A DNA stretch of 64,000 bases from Streptomyces sp. S.PB5 (GTDB lineage Bacteria; Actinomycetota; Actinomycetes; Streptomycetales; Streptomycetaceae). The notes under the pieces are model-generated. The model had not been told where the DNA came from. It ran no database searches and was given only the letters and a program-made list of their open reading frames with translations. Below are positions 10,575 through 18,816 of this stretch, piece after piece; position 1 is the stretch's first letter; each line of letters begins with the position of its first letter. Both the position numbers and the translations under genes were made by a program. The DNA is taken from contig NZ_JAQMWP010000002.1 in the NCBI RefSeq assembly GCF_030403745.1, positions 744,001 through 808,000 on the forward strand, given 5' to 3'.

Positions 10575-12497
10575 ATGGGAGTGGATCAACTCCCGGGTCG
10601 GGTCCGGGAGTTCGCACGCTACCTGAACGGACTTCTGGGCCGCCTGGATCAAGGCGGCGGCTGGTGCGCGGTCTTCTGGCAGCGCGACCCGGACGGCATG
10701 CAGGCCTGTCTCGAAGGACGTGAAGTCCCGCCCTGGGACGTGGTGGAGGCCCTGCTGCAGGATCTCGCCACCGAGTACGGCCACGAGGCCGCCGAACCCG
10801 AATCCCACCAGGCCCGCGCACTGCACGCCGAGGCCCTGGCCGCCTTCGACGCCCGCCCCGGCGGCCGCGACGACCTCGGCGACCGGCTCGACGTCATGCT
10901 CCGCGAACAGCGCTACACAGCCGAACGTCAGGCCGAGTTGAGCCGCCGCCTCGCCGCCGCGACCACCCAGGAGTCCGCCGACGCCATCCGCCTCGACCTC
11001 GCCTGGGCCCACGACGACCACGAACGCGCGACGGCACGCTGCGCGGAACTCCGGCGGCGGATGGAGCGGTTGGGCGACCGTTCGGTGCAGGGACAGGCGC
11101 AGGCGATCCGCCGAGGACGCGCGGGTGGCCGGTTCCGCATCGAGGCCGAGTACGGGCCGGGCGCGACGGGCGGCGCGGAGGGCGCGGCCCACGGGAGTGA
11201 CCGGAACCCGAGCATGCCGCGGCAGCGCGACGCGCGCACGGCCGCAGAGGCGGCGGGCCCGCAGGGCGGACCGCAGTACGGCGCGGCCCCGGACCGGGAC
11301 AGTCGGCGAGACGGGCCGCAGTACGGCGAGACCCCGGACCGGGACGGTTGGCGCGGATCGCCGTACCGCCAGGCCGCCGACCAGGGCGGTTGGCGGGACG
11401 GGCAGGCCGCCGGGCCCGAGCAGACGCCGGAGGCGGCGTGGGGCGGACCGGACGGCGGTCGCGGCCCGGGCGGCCGCGGCCGGGCCCGGGCGGACGGGGC
11501 CCGAGGGAGCGCGGGGCCGGACTGGCAGGGGGCCGGTGCTCCGGGGGCCGCGACCGACCCGGCGAGCGCCGCGCGAGCCGACTGGCACGGTGGTGCTCCG
11601 GCCGACGGCTCCCACGGCGCTCCCGCCCACACCGCTGAACCCCGTCCGTTCGAGGCGCCCGACCCCGGCGCGGCCGACACCGGAGGGCCCGCCGCAGGTG
11701 AGCATGTCGACGCGGCCACCGTCGAGGTGCCGTCCGCCCCCGAACCCGCTCCCGAGCCCGCCCCCAAGCAGCGCAAGCGGCGTCGCGGCAGTGCACGTTT
11801 CGCCGGGATCGTCGAGGAGGAGGCCGCCCCCGTCGTCGTACCGCCGACCGTCGTGCCCACGCTGCCGGCTCCCGCCGGCCGGCGCCGTACCCCGCGCGGG
11901 GCGCGGTTCGCCGGGGCCGCCGATGAACCCGTGGAGACGGCCGAGCCGCAGGCCGAGGCGCTGGGCGCGGCCGACGGGCGGGAGGTCGTGCGGGCCGTCG
12001 AGGCGCTGGTGCGGCTGCGGGCGGAAGGGCGCAGCGGCGAGGCGCACGCGCTGCTCGTCGAGGCCGCCCACTGGCCCGCCGCCCGCTTTCCGCTGCTCGC
12101 CGGGGAACTGCAGCGTGCCGGGCTCGGACACGACTGGGCGACCCTGCTGTGGGAGGCCGCCTCGCTGCCCGCCGAGCGGCTGGTCGCCGCGGCGGACGCG
12201 CTCACCGGGGCCGGACGCGGCGGCGACGGGGAGCAGATCCTGCGGCAGGGCGTGGCCCGGCCCGCCGAGGAGATCGGGACCGCCGTGCTCGGGCTGCTCG
12301 GCGAGGGGCGCCGGCGGGAGGTGCGGGCCCTGCTCGACGCCTACGTGCGGGTGCGTACGCCGGAAGAGGCCGCCCGCAGCGCCGCGCCGGGGCCGCAGAC
12401 GCTCGTACCGCTGCTCCTGGAGGCCGCCCGGGGGGTCTCGGAGGACCGGCGCTGGGACCTCGTCCATGCGCTCCGGGTCGCCGGTTTCACGGCCTGA
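10575..12497 (+). CDS. Low-complexity hypothetical protein with disordered middle
   Basis: A 640-residue protein with three parts. Residues 1-185 are helical (start MGVDQLPGRVREFARYLNGL, with WCAVFWQRDPDGM and a coiled region EQRYTAERQAELSRRLAAAT). Residues 190-450 are Gly-, Ala-, Pro- and Arg-rich and contain short degenerate repeats such as GPQYGAAPDRD / GPQYGETPDRDGWR. Residues 450-640 are again helical (VRAVEALVRLRAEGRSGEAHALLVEAA and similar), like stacked helical hairpins. This architecture is known from Streptomyces proteins of unknown function, sometimes auto-named as tegument-like. There is no signal peptide. I cannot assign a role. It stands alone upstream of the pyrimidine cluster. 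Confidence 0.7.
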   Translation: MGVDQLPGRVREFARYLNGLLGRLDQGGGWCAVFWQRDPDGMQACLEGREVPPWDVVEALLQDLATEYGHEAAEPESHQARALHAEALAAFDARPGGRDDLGDRLDVMLREQRYTAERQAELSRRLAAATTQESADAIRLDLAWAHDDHERATARCAELRRRMERLGDRSVQGQAQAIRRGRAGGRFRIEAEYGPGATGGAEGAAHGSDRNPSMPRQRDARTAAEAAGPQGGPQYGAAPDRDSRRDGPQYGETPDRDGWRGSPYRQAADQGGWRDGQAAGPEQTPEAAWGGPDGGRGPGGRGRARADGARGSAGPDWQGAGAPGAATDPASAARADWHGGAPADGSHGAPAHTAEPRPFEAPDPGAADTGGPAAGEHVDAATVEVPSAPEPAPEPAPKQRKRRRGSARFAGIVEEEAAPVVVPPTVVPTLPAPAGRRRTPRGARFAGAADEPVETAEPQAEALGAADGREVVRAVEALVRLRAEGRSGEAHALLVEAAHWPAARFPLLAGELQRAGLGHDWATLLWEAASLPAERLVAAADALTGAGRGGDGEQILRQGVARPAEEIGTAVLGLLGEGRRREVRALLDAYVRVRTPEEAARSAAPGPQTLVPLLLEAARGVSEDRRWDLVHALRVAGFTA

Positions 12498-12604
12498 CCA
12501 GGGCAGCCGCAGCACTCCTCGCTCACCCACGAGAGTGTGAAACGTGATCGACTCAGCGGGTTAACGACGATGGTCTTGGCAAGGCTGTCGGGGAGGCTTA
12601 CTTT

Positions 12605-12638
12605 CGACCCTCTACGACCTGCATCTACGGGCGTAGAG
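12605..12638 (+). promoter_or_regulatory. CTCTACG / CGTAGAG inverted repeat upstream of pyrimidine cluster
   Basis: CTCTACG (about 12610) and CGTAGAG (about 12632) form an inverted repeat, with an inner CTACG-GG-CGTAG palindrome, between the end of the preceding gene and the first nitrilase gene. It is a plausible operator, with the cluster's own PucR protein the obvious candidate. It may equally be a leader hairpin. The ribosome site AAGGAG follows, six bases before the ATG at 12668. Confidence 0.35.
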
Positions 12639-12667
12639 GCTCTGAGGTCCCGTCGAAGGAGCAGCTC

Positions 12668-13510
12668 ATGGCCAACGTCGTACGTGCCGCTCTGGTCCAG
12701 GCCACCTGGACCGGCGACACCGAGTCCATGGTGGCGAAACACGAGGAGCACGCCCGGGAGGCGGCCCGGCAGGGCGCGAAGATCATCGGGTTCCAGGAAG
12801 TGTTCAACGCCCCCTACTTCTGCCAGGTCCAGGAGCCCGAGCACTACCGCTGGGCCGAACCCGTGCCCGACGGGCCGACCGTCCGGCGTATGCAGGAACT
12901 CGCCCGTGAGACCGGCATGGTCGTCGTCGTACCGGTCTTCGAGGTCGAGCAGTCCGGCTTCTACTACAACACCGCCGCCGTGATCGACGCCGACGGCACC
13001 TTCCTCGGCAAGTACCGCAAGCACCACATCCCGCAGGTCAAGGGGTTCTGGGAGAAGTACTACTTCAAGCCGGGGAACGCGGGCTGGCCGGTCTTCGACA
13101 CGGCCGTGGGAAAGGTCGGCGTATACATCTGCTACGACCGGCACTTCCCCGAGGGCTGGCGGCAACTCGGGCTCAACGGAGCCCAGTTGGTCTACAACCC
13201 CTCGGCCACCCACCGAGGCCTCTCCTCCTACCTGTGGCGGCTCGAACAGCCCGCCGCGGCCGTCGCCAACGAGTACTTCGTCGCCGCGATCAACCGGGTC
13301 GGCGTCGAGGAGTACGGCGACAACGACTTCTACGGCACGTCGTACTTCGTCGACCCGCGCGGCCAGTTCGTCGGGGACACCGCGAGCGACAAGGAGGAGG
13401 AACTCGTCGTCCGGGACCTCGACTTCGACCTCATCGAAGAGGTACGGCAGCAGTGGGCCTTCTACCGGGACCGCAGGCCCGACGCCTACGAGGGGCTGGT
13501 ACAGCCATGA
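12668..13510 (+). CDS. Nitrilase-superfamily amidohydrolase (beta-ureidopropionase-like), copy 1
   Basis: A 280-residue carbon-nitrogen hydrolase. The catalytic triad is visible: Glu44 in GFQE, Lys118 in KYRKHH and Cys155 in YICYDRHFPE. The surrounding EVFNAPYFCQVQ, GFWEKYYF and DNDFYGTSYF segments are characteristic of N-carbamoyl-beta-alanine (ureidopropionate) or N-carbamoyl-D-amino-acid hydrolases. The likely reaction is hydrolysis of an N-carbamoyl amino acid to amino acid, CO2 and ammonia after ring opening by the dihydropyrimidinase. It overlaps the aminotransferase by 4 bp (ATGA). A very similar paralogue of identical length is at 16528, so one may prefer carbamoyl-beta-alanine and the other the methylated or hydantoin-derived substrate. 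Confidence 0.88.
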   Translation: MANVVRAALVQATWTGDTESMVAKHEEHAREAARQGAKIIGFQEVFNAPYFCQVQEPEHYRWAEPVPDGPTVRRMQELARETGMVVVVPVFEVEQSGFYYNTAAVIDADGTFLGKYRKHHIPQVKGFWEKYYFKPGNAGWPVFDTAVGKVGVYICYDRHFPEGWRQLGLNGAQLVYNPSATHRGLSSYLWRLEQPAAAVANEYFVAAINRVGVEEYGDNDFYGTSYFVDPRGQFVGDTASDKEEELVVRDLDFDLIEEVRQQWAFYRDRRPDAYEGLVQP

Positions 13511-14796
13511 GCAACAAGGATCTGCTGGGCCGTCACCGGGCCGTCCTGCCCGACTGGCTCGCCCTCTACTACGAGGACCCGCTGGAGATCACCCACGGCG
13601 AGGGCCGGTACGTCTGGGACGCCGACGGCAACAAGTACCTCGACTTCTTCGGCGGCATCCTCACCACGATGACCGCGCACGCGCTCCCCGAGGTCACCAA
13701 GGCGGTGAGCGAGCAGGCCGGCCGGATCATCCACTCGTCCACGCTCTACCTCAACCGGCCGATGGTCGAACTCGCCGAGCGCATCGCCCACTTGTCCGGC
13801 ATCCCGAACGCCCGTGTCTTCTTCACCACCTCCGGCACCGAGGCCAACGACACCGCCCTGCTGCTCGCGACGGCCTACCGGCGCAGCAACACGATCCTGG
13901 CGATGCGCAACAGTTACCACGGCCGCTCCTTCAGTGCGGTCGGCATCACCGGCAACCGCGGCTGGTCCCCGACCTCGCTGTCCCCGCTCCAGACGCTGTA
14001 CGTCCACGGCGGCGTGCGCACCCGCGGCCCGTACGCCGCCCTCGGCGACGACGACTTCATCGCGGCCTGCGTCGACGACCTCACCGACCTCCTCGGTCAC
14101 ACCCGCCCGCCCGCGGCCCTGATCGCCGAGCCGATCCAGGGCGTCGGCGGCTTCACCTCACCCCCGGACGGCCTGTACGCCGCCTTCCGCGAGGTGCTCG
14201 CCGAGCGCGGCATCCTCTGGATCGCCGACGAGGTGCAGACCGGCTGGGGCCGGACCGGGGACAACTTCTGGGGCTGGCAGGCACACGGCGCCTCCGGGCC
14301 GCCCGACATCGTCACCTTCGCCAAGGGCATCGGCAACGGCATGTCCATCGGCGGGGTCGTGGCCCGCGCCGAGATCATGAACTGCCTGGACGCCAACAGC
14401 ATTTCGACCTTCGGCGGCACGCAGATCACGATGGCGGCGGGGCTCGCCAACCTGTCGTACCTCCTGGAGCACGACCTCCAGGGCAACGCCCGGCGCGTCG
14501 GCGGACTGCTCATCGAACGGCTGCGGGCCGTCGCCGCGCAGACACCCGGCGTACGGGAGGTGCGCGGGCGCGGGCTGATGATCGGCATCGAACTGGTCAG
14601 GCCCGGCACCGACCGGGCCGATCCGGACGCCGCGTCCGCCGTGCTCGAAGCGGCCCGCGAGGCCGGTCTGCTGCTCGGCAAGGGCGGCGGCCACAACACC
14701 AGCGCCCTGCGGATCGCACCGCCCCTGTCCCTCACCGTCGCGGAGGCCGAGGAAGGCGCCGCGATCCTCGAGAACGCTCTGAGGAGCATCCACTAG
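13507..14796 (+). CDS. Class III PLP aminotransferase (beta-amino acid type)
   Basis: A 429-residue fold-type I aminotransferase of the AGXT2 / omega-amino acid group. Visible motifs: SGTEANDTA at the phosphate site, ADEVQTGWGRTG with the PLP ring Asp, and the Schiff-base Lys273 in TFAKGIGNG, then STFGGTQ. In this setting it most likely moves the amino group of beta-alanine or beta-aminoisobutyrate to pyruvate or 2-oxoglutarate, giving malonate or methylmalonate semialdehyde. The ATG at 13507 overlaps the stop of the preceding nitrilase gene, so they are translated as a unit. A longer upstream frame exists but only shadows the nitrilase. Confidence 0.88.
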   Translation: MSNKDLLGRHRAVLPDWLALYYEDPLEITHGEGRYVWDADGNKYLDFFGGILTTMTAHALPEVTKAVSEQAGRIIHSSTLYLNRPMVELAERIAHLSGIPNARVFFTTSGTEANDTALLLATAYRRSNTILAMRNSYHGRSFSAVGITGNRGWSPTSLSPLQTLYVHGGVRTRGPYAALGDDDFIAACVDDLTDLLGHTRPPAALIAEPIQGVGGFTSPPDGLYAAFREVLAERGILWIADEVQTGWGRTGDNFWGWQAHGASGPPDIVTFAKGIGNGMSIGGVVARAEIMNCLDANSISTFGGTQITMAAGLANLSYLLEHDLQGNARRVGGLLIERLRAVAAQTPGVREVRGRGLMIGIELVRPGTDRADPDAASAVLEAAREAGLLLGKGGGHNTSALRIAPPLSLTVAEAEEGAAILENALRSIH

Positions 14797-14824
14797 CACC
14801 ACGCTCAGCAAGGGAAACACCGCT

Positions 14825-16372
14825 ATGACCACCACCTTGGACCACTGGGAACCGGCCCTGTCCGTCCGCCAGGTCCTCACCCTGGAACGGGTGCTCGCCG
14901 GGGAGCCCGAGGTGGTGGCCGGCGCGGCCCAGCTCGACCGGGCCGTGCGCTGGGTGCATGTCGCGGAGGCCGCCGACGTCGGGGTCATGCTCAGCGGCGG
15001 GGAGATGGTCCTGACCACCGGCGTGCTGCTCGCCGGCGACGAGGGCGCGCAGGCCGAGTACATCCAGTCCCTGCACCGGGCGGAGGCCGCGGCCGTCGTC
15101 CTGGGCCTGGGACGGGCGTTCCCCGCCCCACCGGACGTGATGCGCCGGGCGGCCGAGCGGTGCGGGCTGCCCATGGTGGTCCTCCACCGGCCCTTCCCCT
15201 TCGCCGAGTTGACCGAGGAGGTGCAGTCCCGGCTGGTCCGGCGGAAGTTCGCCGCGGTCAGCCTGTCCGAGGCCGTACGCACCTCACTCACCGGGCTCAT
15301 CACCGCGGGCGCCCCGCTGCAGCGGCTGCTCGACGACATCGCCCACCACAGCGCCTGTCCCGTCGTCGTTACCAACCTCGCCCACCGTGTCCTCGCCACC
15401 GCGGGGGAGCGGCCGGCCGTGGACGACGTGCTGCGGGACTGGGAGCGCATCGCCCGGCAGGCCGGCGGCAGCGAGGGCGACGGCTGGATCCGGGCCGAGC
15501 TGGGCGGGCGCGGGGAGCGGTGGGGCCAGATCCTGCTGTGCGGGTACCGCGGGGACACCGCCACCGGGCGGCTGCTCGCCGACCGGGCCGCCGAGGCCCT
15601 GGTCCTGCACCGCATGCTCGCCGGGAACTCCGCCCACACCTGGGAGGAACAGTCCGCGCAGAGCCTGCTCACCGACCTGGTCAGCGGGGTCGTGCCGGCG
15701 AGGCAGCTGCTGCCGCGGGCGCGGGCGGCCGGACTGCCCGTCAACCGGCGGACGTTCGTGCCGCTGGTCGTCCGGGACGGGGACCCGGCCGAACTCGACC
15801 GCGTGCTGCGCCTGTTGGGGCTGCCGGGCCTGGTCGCCGAGCTCGCCGACGGGGCCACCGCCGTGCTGCTGAGCCTGGCCCGGGACCAGGACGCCGCGGT
15901 CCTGACGGCCAACTTCGCGGCCCGGCTGACCCAGACGGTCGTGGCGGCGGCCGACCCCCGTACCGCGTGGGACGACGTCCCCGCCGGAATGCGTGAGGCC
16001 CGGCATGTCGCGGACGCCGTCGCCTCCGGGGCCCTCGACCTCCCGGCCGTCGTACGCCTCAAGGACGTTCATCTGCGCGGTCTCATACGGCTGTTGCGCG
16101 ACGACCCGCATGTGCAGTCCTTCGCGGAGCGGGAGCTGGACGGACTGCTGTGCGACTCCGGTTCGGGTGAGGGCCTGCTGGCCGTCCTGCGGACGTATCT
16201 CGCCACCGGCCGCAACAAGTCCCGCACCGCCCAGCTGCACCATGTCTCGCGCCCCGCGCTGTACCGGCGCCTCGAAGCGATACAGACCCGGCTCGGCGTC
16301 GACCTCGACGACTTCGAACAGGCGGCCTCGGTGCACATCGCGCTCCTCGCACACGACGCGCAACAGGGCTGA
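14825..16372 (+). CDS. PucR-family transcriptional regulator of the cluster
   Basis: The 515-residue protein has an N-terminal PucR ligand domain (about 20-140), a middle GGDEF-like CdaR region, and a C-terminal HTH_30 domain (LLAVLRTYLATGRNKSRTAQLHHVSRPALYRRL). PucR proteins activate purine or pyrimidine catabolic genes in response to pathway metabolites. It follows the aminotransferase by 28 bp in the same direction and sits in the middle of the cluster, so it is the probable local regulator. About 155 bp separate it from the next nitrilase gene, leaving room for a second promoter. Confidence 0.87.
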   Translation: MTTTLDHWEPALSVRQVLTLERVLAGEPEVVAGAAQLDRAVRWVHVAEAADVGVMLSGGEMVLTTGVLLAGDEGAQAEYIQSLHRAEAAAVVLGLGRAFPAPPDVMRRAAERCGLPMVVLHRPFPFAELTEEVQSRLVRRKFAAVSLSEAVRTSLTGLITAGAPLQRLLDDIAHHSACPVVVTNLAHRVLATAGERPAVDDVLRDWERIARQAGGSEGDGWIRAELGGRGERWGQILLCGYRGDTATGRLLADRAAEALVLHRMLAGNSAHTWEEQSAQSLLTDLVSGVVPARQLLPRARAAGLPVNRRTFVPLVVRDGDPAELDRVLRLLGLPGLVAELADGATAVLLSLARDQDAAVLTANFAARLTQTVVAAADPRTAWDDVPAGMREARHVADAVASGALDLPAVVRLKDVHLRGLIRLLRDDPHVQSFAERELDGLLCDSGSGEGLLAVLRTYLATGRNKSRTAQLHHVSRPALYRRLEAIQTRLGVDLDDFEQAASVHIALLAHDAQQG

Positions 16373-16471
16373 AACATGCCACGACCTGGGAAAACGGCGG
16401 TGAAACATGGGTCCACGACAGGGTGACACCGTGGCACGCCCGGCGCCCGCAGACGTGACACGGTGCAACTC

Positions 16472-16491
16472 AAAGCCTGCTTGCCGGCTTT
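16472..16491 (+). promoter_or_regulatory. AAAGCC / GGCTTT inverted repeat before second nitrilase gene
   Basis: AAAGCC (16472-16477) and GGCTTT (16486-16491) flank an 8-base spacer, 37 bp before the ATG at 16528. It lies where a core promoter or operator for the hydA segment would be expected. It does not resemble the repeat upstream of 12668, so a shared operator is not obvious. Confidence 0.3.
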
Positions 16492-16527
16492 CTAGCCTTC
16501 TCGCACACCGAGCGACCGGAGGTCCCG

Positions 16528-17370
16528 ATGAGCAGAGTGATCCGTGCCGCCCTCTTCCAGACCGCGTGGACGGGCGACAAGGAATCGATGATCCAGGTCC
16601 ACGAGCAGGCGGCCCGCGACGCGGCCGCGCAGGGTGCTCAAGTCCTGTGCTTCCAGGAGCTGTTCTACGGACCGTACTTCTGCCAGGTCCAGGACAAGGC
16701 GTTCTACGAGTACGCCGAAGCCATCCCGGACGGGCCGATCGTCAAGCGATTCCAGGCGCTGGCCAAGGAGTTGGGCATCGTCCTGATCCTGCCGATGTAC
16801 GAGGAGGAGCAGCCGGGCGTCCTCTACAACACCGCCGCCGTGATCGACGCGGACGGCTCGTACCTCGGCAAGTACCGCAAGCACCACATCCCCCAGGTGC
16901 CGGGCTTCTGGGAGAAGTTCTACTTCCGCCCCGGCAACCTGGGCTGGCCGGTCTTCGACACGGCCGTCGGGAAGATCGGCGTCTACATCTGCTACGACCG
17001 GCACTTCCCCGAGGGGTGGCGTGCCCTGGGTCTCGAAGGCGCCGAGATCGTCTTCAACCCGTCGGCCACCTCGCGCGGCCTGTCCGCCTATCTGTGGCAG
17101 CTGGAGCAGCCGGCCGCGGCCGTCGCCAACGAGTACTTCGTCGGCGCGATCAACCGGGTCGGGGTCGAGGAGCTGGGCGACAACGACTTCTACGGGACGA
17201 CGTACTTCGTCGACCCGGAGGCCCAGTTCGTGGGCGAGGTCGCCTCCGACAAGGAGACCGAACTCGTCGTCCGCGACCTGGACATGGCCAAGCTGCGGGA
17301 GGTCCGCGACCGCTGGCAGTTCTACCGCGACCGCCGTCCGGACGCCTACCCGCCGCTGACCGCACCCTGA
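16528..17370 (+). CDS. Nitrilase-superfamily amidohydrolase (beta-ureidopropionase-like), copy 2
   Basis: A 280-residue paralogue of the protein at 12668, aligning end to end without gaps by eye. It has the same triad positions (Glu44, Lys118 and Cys155 in YICYDRHFPE). Differences cluster in the N-terminal half (LFYGPYFCQVQDKAFYEYAEA against VFNAPYFCQVQEPEHYRWAEP), which borders the substrate pocket in this family. It lies 31 bp upstream of the dihydropyrimidinase, its most likely metabolic partner, with a GGAGG ribosome site before the ATG. The carbamoyl amino acid it prefers cannot be read from sequence. Confidence 0.9.
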   Translation: MSRVIRAALFQTAWTGDKESMIQVHEQAARDAAAQGAQVLCFQELFYGPYFCQVQDKAFYEYAEAIPDGPIVKRFQALAKELGIVLILPMYEEEQPGVLYNTAAVIDADGSYLGKYRKHHIPQVPGFWEKFYFRPGNLGWPVFDTAVGKIGVYICYDRHFPEGWRALGLEGAEIVFNPSATSRGLSAYLWQLEQPAAAVANEYFVGAINRVGVEELGDNDFYGTTYFVDPEAQFVGEVASDKETELVVRDLDMAKLREVRDRWQFYRDRRPDAYPPLTAP

Positions 17371-17401
17371 CCGAACCCATCACCCTGGCAGGAGAGGGAC
17401 C

Positions 17402-18805
17402 ATGAGCAGCCGTACCGTCATCCGCGGTGGTCTCGTCATCACCGCGTCCGACGAGATCCACGCCGACGTGCTGATCGAGGACGGCCGCATCGCCGCCCTC
17501 GCCGCCTCGGGCACGTCCGCCGCCGAAGCGTTCACCGGCGAACGGACCCTCGACGCCACCGGGAAGTACGTCATCCCCGGTGGCGTCGACGCCCACACCC
17601 ACATGGAGCTGCCGTTCGGCGGCACCTTCGCCTCCGACACCTTCGAGACCGGCACCCGGGCCGCCGCCTGGGGCGGTACGACCACGATCGTCGACTTCGC
17701 CGTGCAGAGCGTCGGCCATTCCCTGCGCGAGGGCCTCGACGCCTGGCACGCCAAGGCGGAGGGCAACTGCGCGATCGACTACGGCTTCCACATGATCGTC
17801 TCCGATGTGAACCAGGAGACGCTCAAGGAGATGGACCTGCTGGTCGAGGAGGGGGTGACGAGTTTCAAGCAGTTCATGGCCTACCCCGGCGTCTTCTACT
17901 CCGACGACGGCCAGATCCTGCGCGCCATGCAGCGCTCCGCCGAGAACGGCGGCCTGATCATGATGCACGCCGAGAACGGCATCGCGATCGACGTGCTCGT
18001 GGAGCAGGCGCTGGCCCGCGGCGAGACCGACCCCCGCTATCACGGGGAGGTGCGCAAGGCCCTCCTTGAGGCCGAGGCCACCCACCGTGCCATCAAGCTC
18101 GCGCAGGTCGCCGGCGCCCCGTTGTACGTCGTGCACGTCTCGGCCATGGAGGCAGTGGCCGAGCTGGCGCGGGCGCGCGACGAGGGGCTCAACGTCTTCG
18201 GCGAGACCTGCCCGCAGTACCTCTTCCTGTCGACCGACAACCTCGCGGAGCCGGACTTCGAGGGCTCGAAGTACGTGTGCAGCACACCGCTCCGCCCCAA
18301 GGAGCACCAGGCCAAGCTGTGGCAGGGCCTGAGGACCAACGACCTCCAGGTCGTCTCCACCGACCACTGCCCCTTCTGCTTCGTGGGCCAGAAGGAGCTC
18401 GGCCGCGGCGACTTCTCCAAGATCCCCAACGGCCTCCCGGGCGTCGAGAACCGCATGGACCTGCTCCACCAGGCCGTCGTCGACGGGCACATCACCCGCC
18501 GCCGCTGGATCGAGATCGCCTGCGCCACCCCGGCCCGGATGTTCGGCATGTACCCGAAGAAGGGCACCATCGCGCCGGGCGCCGACGCGGACGTCGTCAT
18601 CTACGACCCGCACGCCGAGCAGGTCCTGTCCGTCGAGACGCACCACATGAACGTCGACTACTCGGCGTACGAGGGCAAGCGCATCACCGGCCGGGTCGAG
18701 ACGGTCCTCTCGCGCGGCGAACTCGTCATCACCGAGCGGGAGTACACCGGACGCGCGGGTCACGGCGTCTACACCCCCCGCTCCACCTGTCAGTACCTGA
18801 ACTAG
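17402..18805 (+). CDS. hydA: Dihydropyrimidinase / D-hydantoinase
   Basis: A 467-residue amidohydrolase-superfamily enzyme that opens 5,6-dihydropyrimidine or hydantoin rings to N-carbamoyl amino acids. The binuclear metal site is complete: His65 and His67 in DAHTHME, carboxylated Lys156 in SFKQFMAYP, His189 in MMHAEN, His245 in VVHVSAM and the Asp in STDHCPF. The substrate loop NGLPGVENRMDLL is typical of the dihydropyrimidinase group. A GGAGAGGGAC ribosome site precedes the ATG. It is followed 11 bp later by the LLM oxidoreductase. Cytoplasmic. Confidence 0.95.
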   Translation: MSSRTVIRGGLVITASDEIHADVLIEDGRIAALAASGTSAAEAFTGERTLDATGKYVIPGGVDAHTHMELPFGGTFASDTFETGTRAAAWGGTTTIVDFAVQSVGHSLREGLDAWHAKAEGNCAIDYGFHMIVSDVNQETLKEMDLLVEEGVTSFKQFMAYPGVFYSDDGQILRAMQRSAENGGLIMMHAENGIAIDVLVEQALARGETDPRYHGEVRKALLEAEATHRAIKLAQVAGAPLYVVHVSAMEAVAELARARDEGLNVFGETCPQYLFLSTDNLAEPDFEGSKYVCSTPLRPKEHQAKLWQGLRTNDLQVVSTDHCPFCFVGQKELGRGDFSKIPNGLPGVENRMDLLHQAVVDGHITRRRWIEIACATPARMFGMYPKKGTIAPGADADVVIYDPHAEQVLSVETHHMNVDYSAYEGKRITGRVETVLSRGELVITEREYTGRAGHGVYTPRSTCQYLN

Positions 18806-18816
18806 GAGTGGCGCAC

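Noticed and set aside
10536..12530. 664-codon antisense frame over the low-complexity protein gene
   Set aside because: It is an effect of high GC; the plus-strand frame begins with a well-formed start and has helical ends with normal composition.
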